Positions 1 to 9,830 of a stretch of DNA of 64,000 nucleotides are shown here, in pieces. Within the stretch, counting starts at the first letter, position 1. Each line of letters starts with the position of its first letter. A model generated the notes under the pieces. That model saw only the letters and a program-made list of their open reading frames with translations, had not been told where the DNA came from and ran no database searches. Position numbers and translations under genes: made by a program. The stretch covers positions 186,001 through 250,000 of the forward strand of contig JASJAO010000002.1 in the NCBI GenBank assembly GCA_030066975.1, in the 5' to 3' direction. Origin of the DNA: Henriciella sp. (GTDB lineage Bacteria; Pseudomonadota; Alphaproteobacteria; Caulobacterales; Hyphomonadaceae).

Positions 1-639
1 AGCTTTTCCGGCGGTGTCGCGGTGCCGTTTGTGAATGATTATTTCTTCCCGCTGGGCGGGCTGTTCATCATTTTTGCGTCCGTCGTCATTGTCGGCTTTG
101 CCAATGCCGTGAACTTCACCGATGGCCTGGATGGGCTTGCAATTGTGCCGATGATGTTTTCGGCGGGTGCCTATGCGATGATTGCCTATCTCACCGGCAA
201 CTTCGTGTTCGCCGATTATCTCGGCATTCAGTTTACACCGGGCGCGGGTGAACTCGCTGTTCTGCTAGGCGCGATGATGGGCGCGGGCATGGGCTTCCTC
301 TGGTACAATGCCTATCCGGCCAAAGTGTTCATGGGCGATACTGGTTCGCTGGGGCTTGGCGGCATGATCGGCGTCGTCGCCGTGGCGATTAAGCACGAGT
401 TTGCGCTGGTCGTGATTGGCGGCCTGTTTGTGCTGGAAGTGCTGTCTGTGGTGACCCAGATCGGCTGGTTCAAGATCACGCGTAAACTGACCGGGGAAGG
501 TAAACGCATCTTCCTGATGGCGCCTTTGCATCACCATTTTCAGAAGAAGAACTGGCCCGAGACGAGGGTCGTCGTGCGCTTCTGGATTGTCTCGCTCCTC
601 TTCGCCCTTGTCGGCCTCTCAACGCTGAAGCTGAGGTGA
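1..639 (+). CDS. mraY: Phospho-N-acetylmuramoyl-pentapeptide transferase MraY (5' end outside window)
   Basis: Integral membrane enzyme that transfers phospho-MurNAc-pentapeptide from UDP to undecaprenyl phosphate, making lipid I. The reading frame is already open at base 1, so only the C-terminal part (about 212 residues) is visible. Seen: the [10 protein letters not shown] motif encoded near 112-141, which carries family catalytic aspartates; a further Asp motif, [13 protein letters not shown]; the C-terminal [12 protein letters not shown] block near 527-562; and several hydrophobic helices. It is followed after 10 bp by murD, the normal dcw-cluster order. Start and promoter lie upstream of the window. 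Confidence 0.97.
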   Translation, partial: SFSGGVAVPFVNDYFFPLGGLFIIFASVVIVGFANAVNFTDGLDGLAIVPMMFSAGAYAMIAYLTGNFVFADYLGIQFTPGAGELAVLLGAMMGAGMGFLWYNAYPAKVFMGDTGSLGLGGMIGVVAVAIKHEFALVVIGGLFVLEVLSVVTQIGWFKITRKLTGEGKRIFLMAPLHHHFQKKNWPETRVVVRFWIVSLLFALVGLSTLKLR

Positions 640-649
640 CGACACGCGC

Positions 650-2074
650 ATGATCCCCATCACCGAATATGCAGGGCGCGATGTCGCCGTCTACGGTCTC
701 GGACGGACCGGCCTGTCAGCGGCTAAAGCGCTGACAGCAGGCGGCGCGCGTGTGCATGCCTGGGATGATGGGGAGGCCGCACGCGACCGCGCTGAGGCGG
801 CCGGCATCAATGTGTCGGACATCAACAAACGCGACTGGCAGCGCTTCTCCGCGCTCGTCCTGTCGCCAGGTATTCCCTACAGGTTCCCGCAGCCGCATCG
901 TCTGGTGCGTCTCGCCGAAATGACGGGTGTTCCGGTGGTTGGCGATATGGAATTGTTCGCCCGCGCAGTGCAGACCCTACCGGAAAAAGCGCGTCCAAAA
1001 ATTGTTGGGATCACCGGCACGAATGGCAAATCGACGACCACCGCGCTGATTGGGCATATCCTGAAAGAGGCGGGTCGCGATGCCCGGATTGGCGGAAACA
1101 TTGGCACCGGCGTGCTCGACATGGCGTCGCTGCATGCGAATGCGGTCTATGTGCTGGAGCTGTCATCCTACCAGTTGGACCTCTGCGAGAGCCTGCATTG
1201 CGACGTCTCCGTCCTGCTCAATATTTCGCCGGATCATCTCGACCGTCATGGCGGCATGGAGGGCTATATTGAGGCGAAGAAGCGGATCTTCCTGAACCAG
1301 CGGTCGCGCGATGTGGCTGTGGTCGGCATTGATGATGCCGTGACGCAATCGATTGCCATGGGGCGCTCGCGTCCGGGTGAGGCGCGTGTGGTGCCGATCT
1401 CGTCCGAGTTTGGTCTCGCCGGTGGGGTGAGCGCCGTCGACGGACACCTTTTCGACAGCACGGGCGGGCAGGCGATCCGGGTTGGCGATCTCGCCGAAGC
1501 GGAGTCGCTGCCCGGGCGACACAATTATCAGAATGCGGCGGCTGCCTATGCGACCTGTCAGGCGCTGGGCGTCGCACCTGGTCGGATCATGGCCGGATTG
1601 CGCAGCTTTGGCGGCCTACCCCACCGTATGGAGCGCGTGGGTGAGATTGACGGCGTGCGCTTCATCAATGACAGCAAGGCGACCAATGCGCAGGCCGCCG
1701 AACAGGCGCTTAAAACCTGGCCCAAGGTCCACTGGATTGCAGGCGGGATGCCCAAAGCCGAAGGGATTGAGCCGCTAGCGCCGCTGTTTGACCGGATCGC
1801 AGGCGCGTATCTGATTGGCGAGAGCCAGGACGCGTTTGCCAAGACGCTCGGGCCGGATTTGCCGGTGACCAAGTGCGGGACCCTGGAGGCAGCCACGCAG
1901 GCGGCGTTCGACGCGGCCAAGGCTTCAGGTGAACCGAACCCGATCGTGCTCTTGTCGCCCGCCTGTGCGAGTTTTGACCAGTACAAGGATTTCGAAGCGC
2001 GCGGCGATGCCTTCCGCGCGATTGTGAAACGCCTCGCCGAGCGGACGTCTGCGCCCGCTGCAGAGGCAGTCTAG
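650..2074 (+). CDS. murD: UDP-N-acetylmuramoylalanine--D-glutamate ligase MurD
   Basis: Cytoplasmic ATP-dependent ligase that adds D-Glu to UDP-MurNAc-L-Ala. The 474 residues show the three-part Mur ligase architecture: N-terminal Rossmann domain (VYGLGRTG, about 14-21), central P-loop GITGTNGKSTT (about 120-130) with ISPDHLDRHG near 192, and a C-terminal domain with INDSKATNAQAAEQAL near 335 and LSPACASFDQY near the end. ATG at 650 follows mraY by 10 bp, and 11 bp separate its stop from ftsW, so it is read within the mur/fts operon. Length is normal for the family. Confidence 0.98.
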   Translation: MIPITEYAGRDVAVYGLGRTGLSAAKALTAGGARVHAWDDGEAARDRAEAAGINVSDINKRDWQRFSALVLSPGIPYRFPQPHRLVRLAEMTGVPVVGDMELFARAVQTLPEKARPKIVGITGTNGKSTTTALIGHILKEAGRDARIGGNIGTGVLDMASLHANAVYVLELSSYQLDLCESLHCDVSVLLNISPDHLDRHGGMEGYIEAKKRIFLNQRSRDVAVVGIDDAVTQSIAMGRSRPGEARVVPISSEFGLAGGVSAVDGHLFDSTGGQAIRVGDLAEAESLPGRHNYQNAAAAYATCQALGVAPGRIMAGLRSFGGLPHRMERVGEIDGVRFINDSKATNAQAAEQALKTWPKVHWIAGGMPKAEGIEPLAPLFDRIAGAYLIGESQDAFAKTLGPDLPVTKCGTLEAATQAAFDAAKASGEPNPIVLLSPACASFDQYKDFEARGDAFRAIVKRLAERTSAPAAEAV

Positions 2075-2085
2075 GAGCGGCTGCG

Positions 2086-3213
2086 ATGGTCGAGGTCGCG
2101 CTTCGCCCACGCTCCTCCAAAGCCTTTTTGCTGGAATGGCAGCGCGGTCTGGATTGGCCGGTTCTAATCGCCGCGACGGTGTTGTTGGGCGTGGGGCTGA
2201 TGCTGTCGCTGGCCGCCGCGCCCTCGGCGGCCATACGGATTGGCTATGACGACCCGTATTTCTTTGTGAAGCGGCATGTCCTGTTTGCCGCTGCGGCTTT
2301 GGTTGTCTTGATCGGCACCTCCTTGCTGGACCGGGTCTGGGCGCGAAGACTGGCAGCATTGGTGTTTTTCGTATCGCTGGCTTTGCTGGCTTACATTCTG
2401 ATTTCAGGTGGACATGAGGCGAAGGGCGCGCGGCGTTGGCTTCGATTTGCGGGCTTTTCACTGCAGCCATCTGAGTTCGTCAAACCGGCACTGGTGATCC
2501 TGACCGGATGGCTGCTGGCGCAGCGCCAGCTCTATCCGAACGGGCCGTGGGCGACGATAACGCTGGTCTTTTTTGTGGTGACGCTGGGCTTTTTGTTATT
2601 GCAGCCGGATGTCGGTCAGTCGGCGCTTTTGTCCGCCGCCTTCATCATTACCTTCTTTGTCTCCGGATTGCCGATGCGGCTTGCGGCGATATTTGCCGGG
2701 GCGGGCACGGCGCTGTCAGCGGTCCTGTTCCTGACCTTGCCGCATGTGCGCGCCAGGGTGATGAGTTTCATCAACCCCACTGACTATGACACCTATCAGA
2801 TCGACAAGGCATCCGAAGCGATTGGCCGCGGCGGTCTGTTCGGGGTCGGCCCGGGTGAAGGCAAGATCAAGACCGCGCTGCCGGATGCCCATACCGATTT
2901 CATCTATGCGGTGATGGGGGAAGAGTTCGGCTATCTCGCCGCAGTGGCCGTGATCTTTGTCTTCGGCTTTATCGTCTGGCGCGGGTTAAAGCGCGCCGCG
3001 CGATTGAACGATCCTTATCCACGCGCGGCGGCGACCGGATTGTTTGCACTTTTTGGTCTTCAGGCGGCCATAAACATCGCGGTAAATGTCAGTCTGATCC
3101 CGCCCAAGGGCATGACGCTCCCCTTCATCTCCTATGGCGGATCTTCAATGCTGGGCACGGCGCTGACGCTCGGGTTGGCGCTGGCGCTCACAAGGCGTGG
3201 ATCGTGGAGCTGA
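2086..3213 (+). CDS. ftsW: SEDS-family septal peptidoglycan polymerase FtsW
   Basis: Polytopic inner-membrane glycosyltransferase of the SEDS family that works with the FtsI transpeptidase at the division septum. The 375 residues contain about ten hydrophobic segments; family hallmarks are KGARRWL in the first third, [14 protein letters not shown] near 266-280, and the C-terminal [16 protein letters not shown] block. ATG at 2086 lies 11 bp after murD. Position between murD and murG identifies it as FtsW rather than RodA. The stop is 1 bp before the preferred murG ATG, consistent with coupled translation. Confidence 0.97.
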   Translation: MVEVALRPRSSKAFLLEWQRGLDWPVLIAATVLLGVGLMLSLAAAPSAAIRIGYDDPYFFVKRHVLFAAAALVVLIGTSLLDRVWARRLAALVFFVSLALLAYILISGGHEAKGARRWLRFAGFSLQPSEFVKPALVILTGWLLAQRQLYPNGPWATITLVFFVVTLGFLLLQPDVGQSALLSAAFIITFFVSGLPMRLAAIFAGAGTALSAVLFLTLPHVRARVMSFINPTDYDTYQIDKASEAIGRGGLFGVGPGEGKIKTALPDAHTDFIYAVMGEEFGYLAAVAVIFVFGFIVWRGLKRAARLNDPYPRAAATGLFALFGLQAAINIAVNVSLIPPKGMTLPFISYGGSSMLGTALTLGLALALTRRGSWS

Positions 3214-3214
3214 A

Positions 3215-4300
3215 ATGACAAAGCCACTTGTAGTGATTGGCGCAGGCGGAACCGGGGGACACATGTTTCCAGCCGCGGCCTTTGCCGAGGAAATGGCCTC
3301 GCGCGGCTGGTTTGTCGGCCTGATCAGTGATGATCGCGGCCTGCGCTATGGCAAGGACTTTCCCGCCGATTGGAAACTGGAAGTCAAAGCCGCGAGCCCC
3401 AACCTGCGCAAACCCTGGACGCTCCCCGCCACCTTCCTGAAATTGCGTGCAGGCGTCGGGACAGCGAAACAGAAGTTCAAGGCGCAGCGCCCGGCACTCG
3501 TGGCGGGGTTCGGCGGGTATCCGGCCTATCCGGCGCTGAGCGCAGGCAATGCGATGGGCATTCCGCTGCTGATCCATGAGCAGAACGCTGTGCTCGGCCG
3601 GGTCAATCGGCAGTTCGCGAACCGCGCCGCTGTGGTTGCGTCCGGGTTTGAGCGGCTCGATCGCCTACCAAACGGCGCTAAACATGCCCCGCTTGGTAAC
3701 CCTGTCCGCGCCCCGATTATCGAGGCCTCCAGCGCGTCTTATCCCCCGACGGACGGCGACCTGACCGTGTTCATCACGGGCGGCAGCCAGGGCGCGCGGA
3801 TCCTGGGCGAAGCCATCCCGCTGGCTATCGCCAATCACCTGGCCCCACCGATCCGGGCGCGAGTGAAAGTGGTCCAGCAAGTGCGCGAGGAGCAACTAGG
3901 TGAAGTCCGCGCTCTCTATGACAAGGCGATGGTGCGGGCCGAGTTGCGGCCTTTCTTTGATGATATGCCGGAACAGCTTTCGAAAGCGCATCTTGTCATT
4001 GCCCGCTCCGGCGCGGGCACTGTCAGCGAGATCGCGGTCATGGGCCGTCCGAGCATTCTGGTGCCGCTCAAGATCGCGATGGACGACCACCAGAACGCCA
4101 ATGCCGAAGGGCTTGCCGAAGCAGGCGCCGCTGACGTGATGCTGGAAGACAACCTCTATCCGAACCTGCTTGGCGAACTGCTCTCAGTTCGCCTCGGTGA
4201 CGGCGATGACCTCCGCGCCCGGGCAGCTGCCGCCAAGGCGCAGGGCAACGTCAACGCCGCGAAGGATCTGGCGGATTTAGCGGAGGGGATAAGTGGTTGA
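3215..4300 (+). CDS. murG: UDP-N-acetylglucosamine transferase MurG
   Basis: Peripheral membrane GT28 enzyme that adds GlcNAc to lipid I, giving lipid II. N-terminal [10 protein letters not shown] (residues 11-20), [12 protein letters not shown] near 115 and the donor-binding SGAGTVSE near 265 are diagnostic. The frame stays open to a GTG at 3197 inside ftsW, but the ATG at 3215 is preferred: it has GGAG at 3206-3209 at normal spacing and gives the usual N terminus, 361 residues. A 175-bp gap with a palindromic repeat separates it from murC. Confidence 0.96.
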   Translation: MTKPLVVIGAGGTGGHMFPAAAFAEEMASRGWFVGLISDDRGLRYGKDFPADWKLEVKAASPNLRKPWTLPATFLKLRAGVGTAKQKFKAQRPALVAGFGGYPAYPALSAGNAMGIPLLIHEQNAVLGRVNRQFANRAAVVASGFERLDRLPNGAKHAPLGNPVRAPIIEASSASYPPTDGDLTVFITGGSQGARILGEAIPLAIANHLAPPIRARVKVVQQVREEQLGEVRALYDKAMVRAELRPFFDDMPEQLSKAHLVIARSGAGTVSEIAVMGRPSILVPLKIAMDDHQNANAEGLAEAGAADVMLEDNLYPNLLGELLSVRLGDGDDLRARAAAAKAQGNVNAAKDLADLAEGISG

Positions 4301-4330
4301 GATCACCGCAATATCGGGTGAGCACTTCCG

Positions 4331-4420
4331 CAGCCCCATGGCTTGTCCATGGGGTCCATCTCCTGCACTTACGATTTTGTAAAAACTTCAGGCGTTGGAT
4401 ACCACGGACAAGCCGTGGCA
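4331..4420. repeat. Intergenic palindromic repeat between murG and murC
   Basis: Two hairpins face each other. The first is CCCCATGG-CTTGT-CCATGGGG at 4334-4354, the second CCACGG-ACAAG-CCGTGG at 4402-4418. Their loops (CTTGT and ACAAG) are exact complements, and the two halves are imperfect inverted copies that extend into flanking GGTCCATC and GTTGGATACC. This resembles the dispersed intergenic palindromes common in alphaproteobacteria (inference). No T-run follows, so it is not an obvious terminator. It lies between two genes of the mur operon. Confidence 0.7.
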
Positions 4421-4475
4421 AAGCGACATCTGAATAACCGAAACGTGTTCGCGCCAAGTTGAGGAAACAGATAGA

Positions 4476-5906
4476 ATGAAACCCTCCCCCACTCCGTTTC
4501 CCCTCGGTCCCGCGCATCTGGTTGGGATTGGCGGCATTGGCATGTCCGGCATTGCCGAGATCATGATGAACCTTGGCTATAGCGTGCAGGGCAGCGATAT
4601 TCGCGAGAGCGCCAATGTGGTGCGCCTGCGAGAGAAGGGCGCGGTCGTACATGTTGGCCACAAGGGCGAGAACGTCGCCGGGGCGGGCGCGGTGATCATC
4701 TCCAGCGCGATCAAGGATGACAATGTCGAGGTGATGGCGGCGCGCGCTGCGGGCATTCCTGTGGTGCGCCGAGCCGATATGCTGGCCGAGATCATTCGCC
4801 TGAAATGGACGGTCGCGATTGCCGGAACCCATGGCAAGACGACAACGACAACCATGATGGCCGCCTTGCTCGATGGCGCTGGCATTGATCCGACGGTGAT
4901 CAATGGCGGAATCATCAACGCTTATGACAGCAATGCCAAAGTCGGCACCGGTGAGTGGATCGTTCTTGAGGCCGATGAGAGCGACGGCACGTTCATGAAG
5001 ATCCGCCCGACCATTGCGGTCGTGACCAATATGGATCCGGAGCACATGGAGCATTACGGCACCATGGAAGCGCTGCGCGCCGCCTTTGACACCTATGTTG
5101 GGAACATCCCCTTCTATGGCTTCGGTGTGCTGTGCACCGATCATCCGGAGGTTGCGGCCATGGTCGCGCGGGTCTCCGACCGCCGTATCCTGACCTATGG
5201 CTATAACCGCCAGGCCGATGTGCGGGCCGTGAACCTGCAGCCCTCTGCCGATGGGGTGACCTTTGATGTGATGATCCGGGCGCGCCTGAACGCAGGCGAG
5301 CGGGTGATTGAAGGCGTCTTCCTGCCCATGGCGGGTGAGCATAATGTCTCCAACGCGCTGGCGGCGATCACAGTGGCGGTCGAACTGGGCGCGACCAATG
5401 ATCAGATCCGCGACAGCCTCGGCGCATTTGGCGGGGTGAAGCGGCGATTTACGGCGGTCGGGGAATGGACACCCGTGGCAGGCGAAGCGCCCGTGCGGTT
5501 TATCGATGATTATGCCCACCACCCGGTAGAGATTGAAGCTTGTTTGCAGGCGGCGCGTGCGATCCAGGGCCAGGGACGCGTGATCGCCATCTCTCAGCCG
5601 CACCGCTATTCCAGACTGAGCGATCTGTTCGAGGAGTTTGCGCAATGCTATCGCGAGGCGGATGTGGCGGTGATCACCCCGGTCTATGCCGCGGGCGAAA
5701 CGCCGATTGAGGGGGTCGACAGCAAGGCGCTGGTCACCAGTATGAAAGGCCACGGCCACAAACAGGCGCTGGAACTCGCCGAACTGGAAGGCCTGCCAGC
5801 ACTGGTTCAGAAACTGGCCCGGCCTGGGGATATGGTTGTCTGCATGGGTGCAGGCAGCATCTCAGCGCACGCGAACGAACTCGCCGAGGTATTGAGCGCC
5901 GGCTAG
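4476..5906 (+). CDS. murC: UDP-N-acetylmuramate--L-alanine ligase MurC
   Basis: Cytoplasmic Mur ligase that adds the first amino acid, L-Ala, to UDP-MurNAc. Seen in 476 residues: N-terminal GIGGIGMSG (about 17-25), P-loop AGTHGKTTTTT (about 116-126), EADESDGTF near 165, and C-terminal IDDYAHHPVEIEACL near 344 with ISQPHRYSRL after it. ATG at 4476 lies after AGGAAACAGATAGA. Its TAG stop (5904-5906) overlaps the stop of the convergent gene on the minus strand within a shared CTAG. Confidence 0.98.
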   Translation: MKPSPTPFPLGPAHLVGIGGIGMSGIAEIMMNLGYSVQGSDIRESANVVRLREKGAVVHVGHKGENVAGAGAVIISSAIKDDNVEVMAARAAGIPVVRRADMLAEIIRLKWTVAIAGTHGKTTTTTMMAALLDGAGIDPTVINGGIINAYDSNAKVGTGEWIVLEADESDGTFMKIRPTIAVVTNMDPEHMEHYGTMEALRAAFDTYVGNIPFYGFGVLCTDHPEVAAMVARVSDRRILTYGYNRQADVRAVNLQPSADGVTFDVMIRARLNAGERVIEGVFLPMAGEHNVSNALAAITVAVELGATNDQIRDSLGAFGGVKRRFTAVGEWTPVAGEAPVRFIDDYAHHPVEIEACLQAARAIQGQGRVIAISQPHRYSRLSDLFEEFAQCYREADVAVITPVYAAGETPIEGVDSKALVTSMKGHGHKQALELAELEGLPALVQKLARPGDMVVCMGAGSISAHANELAEVLSAG

Positions 5907-6580
5907 TTGATAATCGTCGCGGCGGTGGTTTCGGCCATTGTGTTGGCGGTGCGGATCGCGGTTCTAACCGCGCGGACAACCGCTTCTGAGGTGCCGGTCA
6001 CAAGACACTCTCCCGCACAGATCGCGCCGATCCGCTCTGCGTGCGCCGCGAGTTTGGCGCGATCGAAATTATGCTCGAGCAGGCCGACCGCATTGGCGAG
6101 CGTAATGGTCAGGCAGGTCCGCTCATTGACCGGGCCATGCACGGCGAACATGGCGCTCGCCATCTCTTCTTTCAGTTTCGTTTCAATTGCAGGCGAGGCT
6201 TCCGGCCAGATGGTGCGTTCGAACAGGCCGAACACTTTGGTTTTTTCCCTCGCCAGCGCGCCGAGATGCACAAGCTCATCGGCGAGCGTGGCGATGAAGT
6301 TCTTCTGATTGGCGAGGCGACTGATCCAGAAGGCAAGGTCGCGCGGTTTCGGGGCGGCGCCGATTTCCTTGTCGCACATCCGCAAGAAGGCCCCAAGCTC
6401 CAGATTATGACGCAGCGCGATCACGCCTTCGGGGTCCAGATCCAGCTCAATCGCTTCCTGCAGGAACAGATCTGCCAATGCGGCCCCGGCCAGGGCGGGT
6501 TGATAATAGCCGTCCTCAGTCTTGCCCGTTTCATCATTCAGCGACAGGAGGAGGATGGCTTGGGGAAGGGTGATGTCCAT
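5903..6580 (-). CDS. GPP34/GOLPH3-like protein
   Basis: 225 residues resembling the GPP34 family (eukaryotic GOLPH3/Vps74, which binds PI4P and Golgi glycosyltransferases). The bacterial role is unknown. Seen: N-terminal [16 protein letters not shown], an all-helical pattern through [18 protein letters not shown], and C-terminal [17 protein letters not shown]; there is no signal peptide or membrane segment. It is antisense inside the mur cluster, between murC and murB. Its stop shares CTAG (5903-5906) with the murC stop, while its start at 6580 is 86 bp from the murB start, so it is divergent from murB. Family assignment is by overall pattern rather than a catalytic motif. Confidence 0.8.
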   Translation of the reverse strand: MDITLPQAILLLSLNDETGKTEDGYYQPALAGAALADLFLQEAIELDLDPEGVIALRHNLELGAFLRMCDKEIGAAPKPRDLAFWISRLANQKNFIATLADELVHLGALAREKTKVFGLFERTIWPEASPAIETKLKEEMASAMFAVHGPVNERTCLTITLANAVGLLEHNFDRAKLAAHAERIGAICAGECLVTGTSEAVVRAVRTAIRTANTMAETTAATIIN

Positions 6581-6666
6581 GGAAACGCTCTAGTGGTTCT
6601 GTCTGGGTCCTCTACGTGCGGGACTTCGCCCCTTTTCCCATACTGCGACAAGCGTTAGGCGGGATT

Positions 6667-7596
6667 ATGACCTTTGATTCAAATGCTCTGCCCGAAGTTC
6701 GCGGCAAACTGATGAAGAATGCACCACTCGCGCCTTATACCTGGTTTCGGGTCGGTGGGGCCGCCGATGTTCTGTTTCTGCCCGCGGATGAAGGGGATCT
6801 TGGCGACTTTCTTGCCGCCTTGCCGCAAGAGGTCCCGGTGACGGTGCTCGGCGTTGGGTCTAACACCATTGTACGCGATGGCGGAGTGGAAGGCGTGGTG
6901 ATTCGCCTGATGGGGAAGTATTGGGGCGGTATTGAGATTGAGGATGGAGATGTGCATGCGCGCTCGGGCGCGCTTGACCTGTCTGTCGCCCGGGCAGCAG
7001 CGAAGGCGGGCGTTTCGGGCCTGTCTTTTCTGTCGGGCATTCCAGGCTCACTTGGCGGCGCAGTGCGCACCAATGCGGGTTGTTATGGTCGTGAACTGAG
7101 CGATGTCCTCGTCTCGGTTGAAGGCATTGCTCGTTGCGGCGGCGGTGTATCCATTCCGGTCTCGGAGATTGAATTCAGCTATCGCCATACAGATTTTCCG
7201 GCAGATGTCGTGGTCACTTCAATGACGCTTCGCGGTGACGCTGGCGGTGACCCAGAGACGCTGGCGGCAGAAATCGCCGCCCATCAGGCGCGGCGGGCAG
7301 AGACCCAGCCGATCAAGGAGAAAACGGGCGGCTCAACCTTTGCCAATCCCGACCCACCAGGCACGCCAGATCAACGATCCAGCTGGAAACTGATCGAGGC
7401 GGCCGGGTGTCGAGGCCTCCGGGTGGGCGGCGCGCAGGTCAGCGAAAAACACTGCAACTTTCTGATCAATATCGGAGACGCCACGGCGGCTGACATTGAA
7501 GCGCTGGGTGAACTGGTGCGGGCCCGCGTGCTTGAGCATTCCGGCGTGGACCTCAGATGGGAAATCCGGCGGATCGGGCGTCTGCAAGCGCCCTAA
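6667..7596 (+). CDS. murB: UDP-N-acetylenolpyruvoylglucosamine reductase MurB
   Basis: FAD/NADPH reductase making UDP-MurNAc. Seen: FAD-binding [12 protein letters not shown] (about 26-37), [31 protein letters not shown] near 120-137, and the type-I block [10 protein letters not shown] containing the proton-donor Ser, then [20 protein letters not shown]. The frame opens at a GTG at 6616, but ATG 6667 with AGGCGGG about 5 bp upstream gives the normal 309-residue protein. The TAA stop overlaps the TonB-receptor stop in CTAA (7593-7596). Confidence 0.97.
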   Translation: MTFDSNALPEVRGKLMKNAPLAPYTWFRVGGAADVLFLPADEGDLGDFLAALPQEVPVTVLGVGSNTIVRDGGVEGVVIRLMGKYWGGIEIEDGDVHARSGALDLSVARAAAKAGVSGLSFLSGIPGSLGGAVRTNAGCYGRELSDVLVSVEGIARCGGGVSIPVSEIEFSYRHTDFPADVVVTSMTLRGDAGGDPETLAAEIAAHQARRAETQPIKEKTGGSTFANPDPPGTPDQRSSWKLIEAAGCRGLRVGGAQVSEKHCNFLINIGDATAADIEALGELVRARVLEHSGVDLRWEIRRIGRLQAP

Positions 7597-9635
7597 AAGT
7601 TTCCGCGCAGGCGGAGCGTTAGAATATGCCCGAAATTGCGGGTGCGATCTTCCACCCGGTCGATCGGGCCGAGACGATCCGGTGAATAGATGACGCGGGT
7701 GAACTGGTCGTCCTGATCTGTCAGATTGGCGAGGAAAACTGAGGCTGTCATGCCAAACACATCCTTGTGCTCAATAAAGCCCCACATGAACCCCGGTTGA
7801 TTTTCGAACCGGCGTTGTGAATTGATGCGGAAGGTCGGCGCCTCCTGATACTCTTCATAATTCAGGCCCCAGGCCCAGTCAGTGCCCGGAATATCATGGC
7901 GGAATTCCAGCTCGTAAACGTAGATCAAGTCATCATTGATCCGTCTTGTGTCGCCCGTCAGTGGATCATCGACCCAGGACTTGCGCCAATCGCCTTCATA
8001 TTCGATCCGCGCGCCTTTCCAGCCGAGCTTGTCGAATTTGAACGTGCCTTCCACTTCAAAACGGATGCGTGTCGCGCTGTCGAGATTGCCGGGGCCTTCG
8101 CCCGTGCCGATCGGCACCTGATCGACAATGTCTTCCAGCGCTTCGCCGCGCACACTGAACGTCGCCGCGCCCCAGTCGCCATAATCGCGCTCGGCTTCGA
8201 CTTCCAGAGACCAGCTCTGTTCGGGCACGATATCGACATTGCCGGTCTGGTCGTCGCCCTGATTGAGATCGACGGAAGAGACGAAATCGAAGAAATTGAG
8301 CTGGCCGACCTCGCGTTCCAGCGTGGTGTTGATGGTCAGGTTGTCGCGCGGCGTCCAGGTGGTTGAGATCGATCCTTTGGGCCGGGTAAACGTCCGTGTC
8401 TGGCCGTTCTCACCGTCTGACATCAGCTCAGACACCTCCCCACCGAGCGAGGCCTGCAGGCGGATTTTCGGGGTCAGTTGGCGGCCATGGGTGATGAAGG
8501 CCTCGGCGCGCCGCTCTTCAACGGTAATGTCAGGGTCGCCGATATCGACCGGCACAAGCGGCCCGGTCCCGGTCGCTTCGAACAGTTTTGCGTCGCTTTC
8601 GAGCGAGTTGAACGCCCCTTCCAGAGACACCTGCCAGTCTGTCGTCTCAGACGTGTTCAACGTATATTCGGTGCGCAGAATGGATTCGCTTTCATCGACG
8701 GTGCGTTCAAATACTTCTTCGCTGAAATCGCTGCCATCAATCCGGCCGCCATAGAAGCGGGAAATCGTCGGGCTGTGCTCATTGCGCTGCAGGCCAATGA
8801 ATTTCAACCGGCCCGGCCCCAGATCGAATTCATAGTCTCCACCGACTTCACTGTTCCATTCGTCTTCAGCGAACTGGAAAATGGTTCTGGCGATTTCTTC
8901 TCTGTCCGGAGAGAAGCGGATCGACGCTTCGCGCTCATTCGATTCGATAATCGTATATTCGGCGTTGAGGTTGGCGATATGCCCGTTTGCCGGGGTCCAG
9001 GCGAGGCTGCCGGAGGTCTTCACAAAGGTGCCGATAAAGGTGAAGTCTTCGTCGCGAAGCTCTGTCAGTTCGCCGGTGCCATCGGTAATCCGCTCTAGTC
9101 CTGCACTCGCGCCGCGACCGGGTTCGCTCTCAAGTCCGAGGGTCCAGCTCAAATTGCCATTTTCGCCATTGGCGGACAGTTCGATCCAGTCATAGACCGG
9201 TGGCAGATTCTCCCGATAGCGGTGGCGATAGGTCCATGTGCCAGACACGCCGGTCGTCTTTGAAATCACATTGACGACCTGACCGCTGAGCCCGGCAATG
9301 TCGAGTGTGGCCCCTTCGAGCACATCGATCCGGATCACATTCGAAGCCGAAATCCGGTTCAACGCATCGCGGGCGCTGGTTGATTTTGATGAGATCCGTT
9401 GCCCATTGATGAGGACATTCTGGCTGGCCTGTCCAAATCCGCGTTCCCCGTCATTGTTGCCGCTGATCCGGAACCCCGGAATACGTTCGACCATGTCGAG
9501 CGCCGTCCGTGGTGCGAACTGCTCAAAATCTGCCGGGACAAAGCTTTGGGTTTCGGTGCTCGTATCGGATGTATCCTGGGCCATTGCATAGCCGGTCAGG
9601 CCGAGCGCCAGGCCCAAAACTAGAGTGCTCTTCAC
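7593..9635 (-). CDS. TonB-dependent receptor, short plug-and-barrel type
   Basis: Predicted outer-membrane receptor of 680 residues, short for the family. Seen: signal peptide [20 protein letters not shown], a plug domain from about 35 to 130 ([48 protein letters not shown]), then alternating beta-barrel strands ending in Phe (LRLRGNF). The substrate cannot be read. It is antisense inside the dcw cluster, with a 4-bp stop overlap with murB and a divergent start facing ddl across 195 bp containing inverted repeats. No TonB box is clearly visible. Confidence 0.88.
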   Translation of the reverse strand: MKSTLVLGLALGLTGYAMAQDTSDTSTETQSFVPADFEQFAPRTALDMVERIPGFRISGNNDGERGFGQASQNVLINGQRISSKSTSARDALNRISASNVIRIDVLEGATLDIAGLSGQVVNVISKTTGVSGTWTYRHRYRENLPPVYDWIELSANGENGNLSWTLGLESEPGRGASAGLERITDGTGELTELRDEDFTFIGTFVKTSGSLAWTPANGHIANLNAEYTIIESNEREASIRFSPDREEIARTIFQFAEDEWNSEVGGDYEFDLGPGRLKFIGLQRNEHSPTISRFYGGRIDGSDFSEEVFERTVDESESILRTEYTLNTSETTDWQVSLEGAFNSLESDAKLFEATGTGPLVPVDIGDPDITVEERRAEAFITHGRQLTPKIRLQASLGGEVSELMSDGENGQTRTFTRPKGSISTTWTPRDNLTINTTLEREVGQLNFFDFVSSVDLNQGDDQTGNVDIVPEQSWSLEVEAERDYGDWGAATFSVRGEALEDIVDQVPIGTGEGPGNLDSATRIRFEVEGTFKFDKLGWKGARIEYEGDWRKSWVDDPLTGDTRRINDDLIYVYELEFRHDIPGTDWAWGLNYEEYQEAPTFRINSQRRFENQPGFMWGFIEHKDVFGMTASVFLANLTDQDDQFTRVIYSPDRLGPIDRVEDRTRNFGHILTLRLRGNF

Positions 9636-9660
9636 GCGGGGAACTCCGACTCAATTAACC

Positions 9661-9734
9661 GTAATGTGGTTTCTGTTACATATGTAACTAATAGGTGCAA
9701 CGGGCAGAGTCACACATTACAGGCTTGTAATGTG
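9661..9734. promoter_or_regulatory. Inverted-repeat cluster between TonB receptor and ddl
   Basis: Three related sites occur in the 195-bp divergent region. GTAATGTG is at 9661-9668 and again at 9727-9734, and its exact inverse CACATTAC is at 9713-9720, forming an 8-bp inverted repeat with a 6-bp centre (9713-9734). Between them lies a perfect 14-bp palindrome GTTACATATGTAAC (9675-9688). The layout looks like operator sites for the receptor promoter, for ddl, or both. The regulator is not identifiable. Confidence 0.5.
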
Positions 9735-9830
9735 ATGCCTCTTAATACGGTCTAACCCCCGCCCTCTTAACGCCGCATCAACACTGATACTGGCTAATCA
9801 GGATGAGGTTTTCAGAGCAGAGGCAGGATC

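Noticed and set aside
4251-5759. Long minus-strand open frame opposite murC
   Set aside because: It lies on top of an unmistakable murC gene, has no family features and is rich in His, Arg and Asp as expected of a reverse-strand shadow.
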